The notes beneath the pieces are model-generated. The model did no database searches and was not told where the DNA came from. It saw only the letters and a list, made by a program, of their open reading frames with translations. Of a DNA stretch of 64,000 bases, positions 10,273 to 20,381 are shown in pieces. Position numbers and translations under genes: made by a program. The DNA is taken from positions 42,811,501 to 42,875,500 of the forward strand of contig CP142458.1 in assembly GCA_038049695.1 (NCBI GenBank), in the 5' to 3' direction. Source of the DNA: Cinnamomum chago. Taxonomy: Eukaryota > Streptophyta > Magnoliopsida > Laurales > Lauraceae. Every line of letters begins with the position of its first letter. The first letter of the stretch is position 1.

Positions 10273-11330
10273 ATTGCACGCATATGCATTGGCGCAAGCT
10301 TGACTTGCTACATACCGCTTATGACCAGGACTCCAGTGTCAATTTGGATTGCATGCTAGAGATAGATTTAATTGTCGAATAGTTCAAGGGCTATGATTCG
10401 AGAAAGAAGTTACAGATCTTAGATAAGCTTAGGGAGCTTGCAAAGCCTGAGACGACCTCACTGATCAAGCTAGATTCGAAAACTAAATGTCGGGGGTGCC
10501 CCAAATTGAAATTACACAATTCTACTAAACGTGAACCCTCTTCCTTTGAATATATCGAATCAGCTCAGGATAGTTACTCTCCTGTCTTGAAGATGGAAAA
10601 GACTATTGTCAGCAGTGGGGCCTCTTTGGTGCCCGTGAAGAAGCTGATTCCTAAGCAAAAGGTCAGTTGCACCCGAAATTTGAAGCCAACCACTTATATT
10701 AACACACTCCCAGCTGGTTTAAGGTCTTATATTCATCATGTTAAAAGATGTCAATGCGGATGGCAATTGTGGCTTTAGAGCCATTGCAGGGTTGATGGGA
10801 CTTGGTGAGGATTCGTGGCAACAGGTACGGAAAGATCTCTCTAGAGAGTTGGTGACTCATGCAGAACACTACAGATAATTATATGGATCGCACCAAATGG
10901 TTGATGAACTTCTCAACATCATATCGTACCAAGGGGATTGCCCTCCATATGATCGATGGATGACGATGCCGGACATGGGACATCTAATTGCCTCGCACTA
11001 TAACGTTGTCCTATACCATTTGTCAATTGAGCAATGCCTGACTTTTCTTCCTCTTTGATCGGTCCCTATTCCTACTGCTGCTAGACAAGAGATCACAATC
11101 GGTTTTGTCAATCAAAACCACTTTGTTCAGGTGATAATAGTAGATTCATAGATTCACCAAACTTATTTTCCCTGAAATGTCGTGACTCACTTGAACTCCT
11201 TGTTATATGTAAGTTTTCCTCATACAAGGTCATCCAATTCCACCTATTGCTACTAATTGGATTCATCACCATCACTCTTCTGCAGATGGTTGGAATATAG
11301 CTTATCAATCTCGGATCCAACATTTCAGAG
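10260..11330 (+). pseudogene. OTU-like cysteine protease region of the MULE protein
   Basis: In a shifted frame the transposase runs on through HWRKLDL to a linker, then an OTU-type deubiquitinase-like domain. DVNADGNCGFRAIAGLMG contains the catalytic Cys (codon 10768-10770), and GFVNQNHFVQV contains the catalytic His (codon 11119-11121). DRWMTMPDMGHLIASHYNVV lies between them. Lesions are a TAG at 10380-10382, a frameshift near 10745, a TAA at 10876-10878 and a TGA at 11056-11058. A donor-like CAG|GTGATA follows the His region, and the last piece (PPIATNWI, 11245 onward) looks like a further exon. Transposase-OTU fusions are known in plant MULEs; why they carry a protease is not settled. Confidence 0.82.
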
Positions 11331-11612
11331 AAATTATAAGTCCATTAGTTGCCACATGCGAAACCATCGATTTGGAATGATTGTTATATTTTTTAAGGAT
11401 GTACAAGGATCCAATTTTTTAAGAGCTCAATGCAATTAAGCCTTGTTGTAACTTTTTCCACATTTTTTTTTATCAAAGAACATTCCATATATCTTCATGG
11501 TGCATGACAAATGACAAGCACTTAAGATGTAGTTGCTAATAGCAAATGACAATTTCAACCGAATAGTCTTGATATGACGGAAAATATTTTGCTCGGCGTC
11601 TCATCACTGATA
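11331..11612. other. MULE internal spacer downstream of transposase
   Basis: AT-rich 3' region of the transposase gene with T-rich runs. No coding feature is recognised apart from the open frame that enters the 33-bp repeats. Confidence 0.4.
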
Positions 11613-11777
11613 TCGGCCCTGAGAAGCCGAGTTAAAACTACAGTGCTGGCCCTGAGAGGCCGAGCAAACCTAATGTGGTCGGCCCTGAGACGCTGCCCAC
11701 AACACATTCTCCCGGCCCTGAGACGCCGACCAAGATTTATGATGTCAGCCCTGAAACGCCGAACACACCCATTGGCA
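11613..11777 (+). repeat. 33-bp tandem repeat, five units, coding-compatible period
   Basis: Units start at 11613, 11646, 11679, 11712 and 11745, exactly 33 bases apart. Each begins with a version of TCGGCCCTGAGACGCCGA and is followed by a more variable half. The period equals 11 codons, and a plus-strand open frame (11574-11783, 69 codons) reads it as an 11-residue repeat of the form ALRxRxxxxxx. A second frame reads GPETP repeats. It could be a minisatellite or the remains of a repeat-bearing coding region; no known family is recognised. Confidence 0.75.
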
Positions 11778-12052
11778 ACTTGAATAATGAAATTCCTGGG
11801 ATCCTAACCCTAGAGGGGGGGGTGAATAGGGTGAGCTACAATAGTGACCAATTTAAATCAATTTTAACTTCTTAACAAAAACTAGTCACATGTGATGATG
11901 TTAATCAAAAAGATGCGGAGGCTAATAAATGAATCACCACAAGCATACACCACAACACAAAGGTTTATAGTGGTTCGGCCTCAATGCCTACGTCCACTAC
12001 CGGCTTGTGATCCAATCACCCCACCGAATTTCCACTATTTATGCTTTTTACT

Positions 12053-12215
12053 AGGCTAAGCAATAACCCTTACAATGTTATTTTTCTAGGCTAAACAACA
12101 ACCTCTCAATGTGCTTTTATAGGCTAAGCAATAACCTTTACAAGATGCTTTTCTTAGGCTAAGCAATAACCTTTACACAATGCTTTTCTTAGGCTAAGCA
12201 ATAACCTTTACAAAT
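12053..12215 (-). repeat. 35-bp tandem repeat in LTR C1
   Basis: Five degenerate copies of AGGCTAAGCAATAACCTTTA plus about 15 bases. LTR C2 has four (36183-36310), and the array recurs in C4 (63790-63985) on the other strand. Confidence 0.8.
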
Positions 12216-13040
12216 AAAGATTTCTCTAAGAAGGTGTCTTTACAAAAGATCACTCTAAGAGATACAATTTAAGCACAATGTATTTGCCTCTAAACTAGGC
12301 GGATATGAAAGTGAATAACTAACTCACACAAACACTAAATGAATGCAAATGTGAATGCTCATGATGTGTGTGTGTGATAACTTCAATCAAGTTTAAAAAG
12401 AAAGCTTAATCAAATATATGCTTAAAGTATTTCAAAGTTTAAAGCTAATGAAATATTTGATTGAAGTCTAATGCAAATCACATGTATGAAAATCAACTTG
12501 TTAATGACATGAAAATCAAAGGCTCACAAGTTGTATGAAAACTGATTAACTTAGAACATTGATGCATGTGCAATGTTGTTTTCAAAACCAAAATAATTTT
12601 ACTAATGTTTAAATGAATGAAAACAACAAGTAATGTTTCAACCAAGAAAAAGAATCATGCTATATAAAAGAAATCAAAGATTTAGACTAAGCATGATTAA
12701 GAAAGTTTTAAAAACTACTTGGATGAAAACAAAGTGAAGAATCCAATCTTAATTAGATCAAAGATTGAGAGAAGAATGGATTCATCACATCATAGTTATC
12801 ATGCTCGAAAACATTTACCAATAACTTAAACAAAGCATGTAAACTATGATAAAGAGAGGTAGAGCTTACTTAGAGATTTAACTTCATTAATCCAAGCTTT
12901 AGCTCACCAAATGACTCTTTGGTCTCTCTTAGTTCATCCCCTTTGTCTTGTCTCAAAGCTCCTCAAAAGAGTCTTCAAAATCTCCAACTTTTGACAAAGG
13001 AAAGAACTCATTTTTATAGTAAAAAGTGCCCAACGGCTAG

Positions 13041-13190
13041 TCCTCGGTCGACCTGCAAACAGGTCTCGGTCGACCGGGATCACAACGGTCAAAAAAGTGA
13101 CCGTTGGAGCTCCAGGGACCCAGTCAGCCAGCAGTGTCGCCGGTCGACCGGGACCCCTGGGCCGGTCGACCGGCGACACTGCTGGCCGAC
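13041..13190 (-). repeat. Palindrome block of LTR C1 (GTCGAC core)
   Basis: Perfect palindromes CCGGTCGACCGG (13140-13151) and GCCGGTCGACCGGC (13161-13174) lie inside a larger inverted repeat with 24-bp arms (13128-13151 and 13162-13185). The constant flanks AACGGTCA...TGACCGTT and AACGGCTAG are shared with the other C copies. Confidence 0.85.
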
Positions 13191-13691
13191 CCCCTGGAAC
13201 CAAAATTCCCAATAATTCATATTTTCAAAGTATTTTCTTAGGGGAGCTTTTGGCCACTAAACCAAGCTTGGAAACATGTTTTTAATCAATCTAAGATGTT
13301 TTAAAAAACATGAAACACAAAGAGCCTAAAATAATTTGGAAGAATTAAAACATAGGCTAGCTTGATTTCTAAAAACTCTTTTCACATAAAAATGCATACA
13401 AAGATGATTCTGAAAGTGATGAATGCATGCAAGGCACAAACCTAAATTCTCAATATGATTTCTCAAAAGTAATGCACAAAGAATTAGGTTTTCAAAAGAG
13501 TTTGAATTCTAAAACCAATGCATCCAAGTTTAGAAACAAAACATGCATAAAACAAGATTTCTTCAAGTCTAAAACCAATGCATGTAAAAATCAAGATTTC
13601 AAGATATTTTAAAACAATGCAAGTGTGTGTAAATCAAATGATGCTAAAGTGAAAATGCATCCATCAAATTGCAAATACAAAATTCCTAACA

Positions 13692-13945
13692 AATAATACC
13701 AGTTTGCAAACTATGTTATCCATTTCATCTAAATGCTATGTAAATAGAAAGCGACTGTCAATATACAACAATACAAATTGCAACATTAAAATAGATATCC
13801 ATAAAGAGGCCAATGTATGTAAAAAGTTTTACATGTACCATCTCTGTTACCCAAAAAAATTGTTGAAAGTCATTTTACAATCTTTCAAAAGAAGTACTTC
13901 AAACAGACCCATTAAAAAATACATATCAAATGCTAAGTCCACATC
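13692..13945. other. MULE internal spacer between LTR C1 and the PMD gene
   Basis: AT-rich, no recognised gene; it holds the 3' flank of the minus-strand PMD gene. Confidence 0.4.
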
Positions 13946-15965
13946 CTAGACCCCACATCTACCCCTGCGGCTGTAAGTGCGTGCCTCGCTCCGTGGCGGT
14001 CTATGAACAAGATCTTCTGGATCGACTCCATCTAAGACCCTGTTGACGTCCTCAAGGGCCGTGTACAAGGCATCAGGATCTCGGATACTCAGACTATGCC
14101 CTCCCCTTAGAATAGGCTGAATAATACTTTGAGCATTCACAATGCGTTGTTAATTAATCACATAATGCACAAATTAGTCAGTTTGTTCAATTGGTTATAC
14201 TTAATATGATAGATATGCTTGTCATGGATCGTACCAAACGTGGGTCTATAGAAGAGCTGCCCTGAGAATCTTGAACACGCGGATTGAACGTGGAGCGATG
14301 TCCAGGGTTCTGAATGATTGGGTGCGACACTCGGAGGAACCATTCCATGTAATTAGGTGCACAGTCCCATAGGTGCGCCGCAGGCACACTGCGCTCCATC
14401 GGAGACAAGAGGTGGTTATGCCACCTCTCCCATATTTGATCCAAGTAATTGTAAGCGATCCGATATTGATTTGCGGTGGCACCCCTACTGGTGCGCTGTG
14501 GAGCTAGTGGAGTGGGGGCAATGCATTAGACCCTACCAAACTACCTAAGCACCCGATCAGGATGATATGATTCAACGATGTCCATGCACTTAATACAGCC
14601 TGTATAATAAGCAACCTCGTGAAAGGGGTGATCTGCCCTGTGCTCTCGGTAGGGGTCCCACACCACCTGCAACATTAATCGACAAATACATTAGTTAAAT
14701 TGTACGGTACTCATTTACATAAATTTTGAATTTATAACTTATAAGACCTTACCTCATGGGCACCAAGATCGTCAAGTGCCTCTCGTAATGACTGCAGGTT
14801 GGACATTTGGTCCCCAGACTCTCTTCGTGGCACCCAGCGATGCACCCACGGTAAAATTTCTGTGTATGTGCGGTTTTGGTGAGGCCTACACCTGGGGAAA
14901 TGCTCGTAAATCCATGCCTCTAGTAGAGTAAGGTATCTTGCAATCTGCCTGACTCCACTCCGAGTAGCAAACCCCAACTGTCAATATAGGTGCGCAAGCG
15001 CGGCAGCTCCCCAAGCATATGTGCGTGCCTCATCGAAGTTCATTAACAGCCTTAGATAGACCACTGGGACCCTCGTGCCACTCTTGTCTGTGAAGAGTGT
15101 ATAGCCCAAGATATATAATAGATATGCTCTTGCGGCATGCTTAATGTGCTCTTCTAGATACGCATCGGTCACGTCTCCATATAGGTCCCTCAGCCACTTC
15201 AGTCTAACCGAAGAGCCCCGCACACCTACTAACTCTTCGTGTGCATGCTGGGATGTGACCCCAAGACCATGCTCTACAAGTGTCTTTGATCGCTCAAATG
15301 ACAGTTGCTCCACTGATACAGATTTTCCAGTGATCCGGATCCCTGGAATGGTGCTCACGTCATCAAGGGTAATCGTCATTTCACCAAAAGGCATGTGGAA
15401 TGTGCTTGTCTCAGGCTGCCATCTTTCCACAAATGCCGACACCATGTTCTTGTTAATGGAACGATAAGATGTCGCCACCAATGGAGCCAACCCCAAACAG
15501 CCAATGAGACGACTAAAAACGGTATTCTGCCTTCCCTCTGAATTCCATGCCCATTCACTGATTTTTTGGCCATGGCTTATGCATTTCAGTGGCGGTCTCT
15601 CCTGCAAAATGAAATAAAAAACAAATTAGTGAAGGTAATAAATTTTTAAAACATGTTAATCAAGATTAATCACAGACCCGCTACTGCCAAATACTTGCAG
15701 TAATATGCGTCTGGAAACTAGGTAGAAGGCTCAAACTTGTAGAACCCCCGGGAATTTCTCCAGTCCTATCATAAGCAACAGTTGATGTTCGTTCACGTAC
15801 TTCTTCTGCCTGTTCGGCGACTTCGGTCTCCACTTCGAGAACAGATTGTTCTTCAACTACTTCTTCGTCACCATCGGACACAACAGCAACAAACCTGTGA
15901 CGGAGTCTCCTGTTCGACGTTGTGGGTAGAATCCTAGAGGGCCGAGAGGTACTAGGCACATCCAT
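13946..15965 (-). pseudogene. Plant mobile domain (MAIN-like) gene captured in MULE
   Basis: Four minus-strand exons can be proposed: 15965-15685 (MDVPSTSRPS..., acidic stretch, SLLPSFQTHITASIW), 15601-14753, 14666-about 14187 and about 14130-13946. The junctions keep phase: IW|QERPPLKC across donor GTAGCG and acceptor TTGCAG, and AHE|VVWDPYREH across GTAAGG and TTGCAG. The PMD core shows FVERWQPETSTFHMPFGEMT, TLDDVSTIPGI and AWGAAALAHLY, then WIYEHFPRC, PDRVLR and FGRV. A TGA at 14978-14980 and TAG/TAA codons flanking FGRV in exon 3 inactivate it. Host PMD proteins (MAIN, MAIL1) act in gene expression and TE silencing, and PMD genes occur in MULEs and Gypsy elements. This copy is transposon-borne, convergent with the transposase. 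Confidence 0.85.
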
Positions 15966-16718
15966 ATATCTGAAAAAAATTCATAAAGACATAGTTCAGA
16001 ACTGAGTCACAACCCATTCGGACCTGACTATCCGTGTGGACATTATTCTCTCGGCGTTACATAGCCGTGAAAGTAAGAAATGGTCGGACCCACAAAGCCA
16101 AGAAATTACAATCTGGTCGGCCAAACATGTCCGACCAAATTGTTTTTACTTGGACCTACAGTGTCGAGATTTTAATATTTTCACGGATCATCAAGTCCGA
16201 AAGTAATGACTACTTTCAAACCCACAGTGTCGAGCGCATCATGATTCACAGACACAATGAAATGGCAAAACCGATGACAATGGCTGGAGAAATAGGGGAG
16301 ACAAAGGTGCATGACGGAGGAAAAAAACTTTAAATAAACCAAATCTTTGATCTTAAGAGAACACTACAAGCATTTTTGAGCAATCAAAAGGTATTGAAAT
16401 CACTCATTGGGATTGAAAGATACAGAACCTATGTTATGGACTTTTGAAGAAGGAGGTAAGAAGAACACAGATACGTTTGAGAAGATGCAGCGAAATCGTC
16501 GATATCGGAAATGCAGAAATGTTCACGTGCCTCGTCGAGATTTCATCAATTCAGTGAATGGGAGGGAAGAAATGCAGAAATGGGGGGAAGACGATGATGA
16601 AGTGCAGTGTGTAGAGAGAAATGCAAGGAGGGAAATTGCATGGGCGTTTTAGGTAAATTGCAGTGTGTAGAGAGAAAGAAGATGGAATATTTTTACTATA
16701 GGTCACTGTGTAAAGAGA
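15966..16718. other. MULE right arm: PMD promoter side and subterminal repeats
   Basis: No gene is recognised. The stretch upstream of the PMD start contains short inverted motifs (GGTCGG...CCGACC near 16082-16136) and, from about 16600, three copies of CAGTGTGTAGAGAG, which resemble the inner part of the terminal repeat. Confidence 0.55.
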
Positions 16719-16763
16719 TGCAGTGTGTGGAGAGCAAAACGCAGTATGTAGGTAGCAGCTCTC
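16719..16763 (-). repeat. MULE right terminal inverted repeat
   Basis: The reverse complement reads GAGAGCTGCTACCTACATAC and pairs with 4705-4748. Confidence 0.82.
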
Positions 16764-16772
16764 TAAAAAGGG
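16764..16772. repeat. Shared target site copy between the two MULEs
   Basis: TAAAAAGGG sits between the right end of the 12-kb MULE and the left end of the Pack-MULE, and is repeated exactly at 17889-17897. Confidence 0.8.
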
Positions 16773-17888
16773 GGGGGGCCGCTACCTACACACTACAACT
16801 CTACATTTAAAAAAAATAAAAATAATAAAGTTCCTAAACTACCCCTATCCCTCTTCTTCCTTCTCTCTCCCTCTCCCTGGCACGGCCACCTCCGCCCAAC
16901 CCAGCTGCCGACCCATCTCACTCCCTTTCTCTCTCTCCATTAATAGAACAACAGAAAGATAATCTTCAAGAACTGAAAACCCACCTCATCATATGGGAAA
17001 CTGTTTCACAAGGGCAAATGATATCCCAATCGTCTCTCCCTCTGATAACTCACCACCTCATCAATTATACCAACCCTAGAAAACCCAACAACAGCAGCAC
17101 TACTCAACACCCTACAGACCCATTTCTCCTCATTGCCCTACCCCAACACTTCCTCTACTTCACGCCCTGCAACAATAATCCTAGACGAACCCATGTCCGA
17201 TGTCACCTCCTACTACGTTCTTGAAAAAGAACTAGGCAAAGGACAGTTTGGCATCACTTACCTCTGCACTAAGAAGACCACTGGCCTCAAATTCGCCTGC
17301 AAATCGATACCCAAACGCAAGCTCATACGCAAGATCGATATAAATGATGTTAAGAGAGAGATTCTGATTATGCAACACCTCTCTGGTCAGCCCAACATTG
17401 TTGAATTTAGAGGCACCTTCGAGGACCGCCAGAACGTCCACATCGTCATGGAATTGTGCTCCGGCGGGGAGCTCTTCGACCAGATTACTTCAAAAGGGAG
17501 TTATTCGGAGCATTCTGCAGCAACAATAGGGCTTGCCATTATCAATGTGGTCTATGCTTGCCATCTCATGGGTGTCAGGCGGGCGAGAGGCAGAGAGCGG
17601 GAGAGAAAGAGAGGGAGAGGGAGAGGGAGGAGCAGAGGCCTTTTGGGCGGGGGCCAGCGGAGGGGGTGAGGGAGAGGGGGAGAGAGGAAGGGACGGGGGT
17701 CTGCCGGCAACGGGTGAGAGAGATAGAGAGAGGGAGAGGGATCGGGGTTGGGCAGAGGTGGCCGGAGTAGGGAGCAAGGAGGGAGAATGAAGGAGAGGGA
17801 TAGGAGTAGTTTAGGGATTTTTTATTTTGTTTTTTTTCCTAAAAGTAGTGTGTGGAGAGCCGCTTGCAGTGTGTAGGTAGCCACTCTC
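16773..17888 (+). mobile_element. Pack-MULE carrying a CDPK exon
   Basis: 1116 bp with long terminal inverted repeats of about 150 bp. Left 16779-16935 pairs with right 17700-17882, including matched blocks CCTAAACTACCCCTATCCCT and GCCACCTCCGCCCAACCC on the left. The termini GCTACCTACACACT are related to those of the neighbouring MULE. A 9-bp duplication TAAAAAGGG flanks it exactly. It lacks a transposase and contains the first coding exon of a calcium-dependent protein kinase, which fits a Pack-MULE mobilised by an autonomous MULE with similar ends, possibly of the adjacent family. Confidence 0.88.
16993..17577 (+). pseudogene. CDPK first-exon fragment (captured, truncated)
   Basis: The ATG at 16993 begins MGNCF, with Gly2 and Cys4 placed as for N-myristoylation and palmitoylation in membrane-bound CDPKs. 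A TAG at 17077-17079 and a frame change separate it from the kinase part, which is open from 17133: [20 protein letters not shown] (ATP loop), FACKSI (catalytic Lys), [12 protein letters not shown] (Glu) and [13 protein letters not shown] (hinge). It ends at CHLMGV, just before the HRDLKPEN catalytic loop, then reads into Arg/Glu-rich terminal repeat sequence. Regulatory EF-hands and the catalytic loop are absent, so it cannot be an active kinase. Any transcript could yield siRNA against CDPK genes. Confidence 0.87.
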
Positions 17889-17897
17889 TAAAAAGGG
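17889..17897. repeat. Target site duplication, right (Pack-MULE)
   Basis: TAAAAAGGG, identical to 16764-16772. Confidence 0.85.
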
Positions 17898-18160
17898 CAA
17901 AAGGGAAGAGTGGAAACGGCCAGTTTATTTTCCTTGACTTTGACTGTTAGTCAAAGGATGCTTAGGGCCCGTTTGGCAGTTTACTAATACGAGTAAAGTT
18001 AAGTACACACCGTCCCCAATGGGGACCTTCCGGATGTCCATTAAATTATATATGTCGCCGTACCCAGTTTGACTTTAAAATGTTCGGGACGTGCGTATGG
18101 TTAATCTTCTTTGAGCATGTGACTCCAATCGCAGTGATAATTACAGGCACGTATGGGCCC
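17898..18160. other. Flanking DNA between Pack-MULE and LTR T0
   Basis: No gene is recognised. It contains TTAGGGCCCGTTTGGCAG at 17964-17981, a sequence common at plant DNA-transposon and MITE ends, but no partner end was found. Confidence 0.4.
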
Positions 18161-20381
18161 TGTTAGACCCCGACACAGATTAGCCCGATTAGTGTGTACT
18201 TAGTGTGTGTTTAGTACTTAGTGGGTTTAGAATATAATTAGTTATGGACATAACTTTGGGAATTTTGAGAGCGTTTGATATTAGCTAGACACACTCAGGA
18301 AGGCCTAAGTGTACGTGTAAGCATGAGGGGATCGTATTGATTTTCGTTCTAAGTGTGATTTTGATTTCTTTTATATGGTTTTGGTATTCCCTACAACTTT
18401 CATTTTCAGCTCGTCTGTGTTTGAAGCCCAGAAATCTAAGTTTTGGCCCAAAAGGGTAAAATTGTCTTTTTCACACCAAATCTGGACACAAATTTCAAAA
18501 TCTCAAAACCATGTCAAAGTTATACTTTTTGGAAACTAGATTTTTCAAGGATCATTTTATCCTTCTTCGTCGATCTCGTCTGTGACCTACAAGAACATGT
18601 TTTAGCCATTTCAAGATTTCAGACCTGTTGGGCCCCACTTCCAGCCCACTTAAGTCTCCCTCATCTTCCTCTTTCGTTCATTTTATTCCTACAACTATTC
18701 AAAAGAGAACAAGAGCTGGGAGAGAAAAACTCATTTCTTCTCCATCTTCCCCACCTTGCATGCCCTAGCTAGAAGGCTTCAAATGAAGATTTGATCACAC
18801 CATTGCATTCCTCTCCTTCCAAGCTTCACTTTGAACCAATTTATTTGGGGATTTCAGCTGGACAACCTTTCCATCTTCTTCACCTCTTCCTGTTTGGCTA
18901 TCTATAGGTAAGAGCTGCAACCCTCCTTGTAAATGGATTCCTTTTAGCTCCTAATGAGCTTGTTTTTCTAACATGCAACACCCATTTCGAAATGGGTTCT
19001 TGTTTTTCGAATTTGTGGAGTTTTTGAATGATTTTCATGGGGTTTTTGTAATGTTTGGGCTCAGCTCTTGATAAATTGCTTGAGAGAAGATTTGTGTGGC
19101 ATTTGGGCTAAGGCAAGTAACCAGTCTAAGAATGTTATATGCAAGTTTGAATTGATATGCATTCTTACTTTAAAAATGAATTGTAAGTATGTTTAAATTC
19201 CAATCTATGATACTTTAGATTCTTATTACTTGTTTTCTATTTTCTTACATGTATTGATGTCTATGGTTTCATAAGAGTTTAGTTTTGATTGCAAATCTAT
19301 GTCTTGTTTAGTATATGGAATGTTTGATTTTTAAATAGAAATGAATGATATGAATTTTGATGTGAATGATTTTGAATCAATTTGGAAATGCTTGGATTGA
19401 ACCATTGGAGAGCATGGAGGCTCAGGGATATGCATGTGTTTTGAAATGAGAAGAAGGGGGAAGGAGATCAGAAAAATATGCAAGAAAGGAGTGCAATTCT
19501 GCACTCAGCGGGTTCAGGCAATAGCCTGTCTGCTCGAGCGCGCAACAACCCCCTCGAGCGGACCTGGCCACTGCCTAGCAAGGTGCATGACCTCTGTTTG
19601 GCGAGACTGCAGGGCAGTAACTCTGCCCGCTCGAGCGGACAGGTTACTGAGCAATCCGCTCGAGTGGGTGGCAGTTTCCAGGTTGAATTCCTATTTTCTT
19701 TCATGGGTTCTTTAGGATTAAAAACTAGACTATGCTAAGGGTTTTAACTTAACATTGTGCAATTGGAAACCTAAAATGTATTCCTACTTCGGGGACACCA
19801 AATTGGTTTATTTTCCGACATTTTGGTTTCAATTACACAAAGGTCAATGAATGACCTTAGTATATGATTGATGGACTTCTTGTTTTAACTTCAGTTTTGA
19901 TACAAGAATGTATCGTCGTGTATTCGTTTTGAATTTCAAATATAAGCTCGTTTGAGGATTTATTTCAAGAAGCAAAATGGGAATCACTTTTAAGCGTGTT
20001 GTGCATATAAATTATGCCTCTCGCTAGTCGTGTCTTGTCTTGTTTTGAGAAGTGATTTCCCCTTCAAGTTCGATTGGTTTAAGACATGTATTTGTCGTGT
20101 TTTGTGCATTCATGAATTTAAGAGAACACCACTGAGCTTGGACTGCCCCTTCAGTCTGATCCACTGTCCGAGGGTCCTTAAACATGTGGACTATATGCAG
20201 ATTAGTCGTGTATTTTATTACACATCGTGCATGTCCGGTTCCACAGCCAGAAATCCCCGTCTACCTTAGTGTGGCGGGGGAATCGTGTTTCGTGTATCAT
20301 GCTTATCATGTTTATCGTGTGTGCTTGCTCTTTTCATTTTTTATGATAGAGAAAGGATGGGCTCTTTGTAGATTTACTACT
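18161..20381 (+). repeat. LTR T0 (family T, truncated by the T1/T2 array)
   Basis: It begins TGTTAGACCCCGACACAGATTAG and follows the family T LTR, in the opposite orientation to T1, as far as a point corresponding to about 21055. There the T1/T2 array interrupts it, leaving CTACT (20377-20381) as the expected target duplication. The missing last 670 bases should lie right of the window. CTCGAG palindromes occupy 19530-19672. Confidence 0.82.

Larger units (their letters stand above)
11788..13691 (-). repeat. Solo LTR C1 (family C, nested in MULE)
   Basis: 1904 bp, beginning TGAAATTCCTGGGATCC on the plus strand and ending AAATTCCTAACA, flanked by AATAA (11783-11787, 13692-13696). A minus-strand TATA (TATAAAAA at about 13013-13020) sets its orientation. 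It contains a 35-bp tandem repeat (12053-12215) and a palindrome block (13041-13190) immediately upstream of the TATA. The element family cannot be assigned without internal sequence. Confidence 0.9.
4705..16763 (+). mobile_element. Mutator-like element with transposase-OTU and PMD genes
   Basis: The ends are 44-bp inverted repeats (4705-4748 and 16719-16762, three mismatches by eye) beginning AGAGCTGCTACCTACA, flanked by 9-bp direct repeats. Subterminal copies of CTACACACTGC occur inside both ends. The element carries a plus-strand MULE transposase fused to an OTU-type protease and a convergent minus-strand plant mobile domain gene. Both are broken by stops and frameshifts. Two solo LTRs (5279-8372 and 11788-13691) inserted later; without them the element is about 7.1 kb. 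MULEs with cysteine protease domains and TE-borne PMD genes are each known; this copy has both. Confidence 0.85.

Noticed and set aside
17133..17669. Possible functional host protein kinase gene
   Set aside because: It is bounded by terminal inverted repeats and a 9-bp target duplication, ends before the catalytic loop, and has a stop and frame change near the N-terminus.
17490..17777. Proline/serine-rich minus-strand and Arg/Glu-rich plus-strand frames in the Pack-MULE right arm
   Set aside because: They arise from purine-rich terminal repeat sequence (GGGAGAGA runs), not from coding selection.
17964..17981. GGGCCCGTTTGGC motif typical of plant MITE/hAT ends
   Set aside because: No matching inverted end with a target duplication was found within the 260-bp interval before LTR T0.
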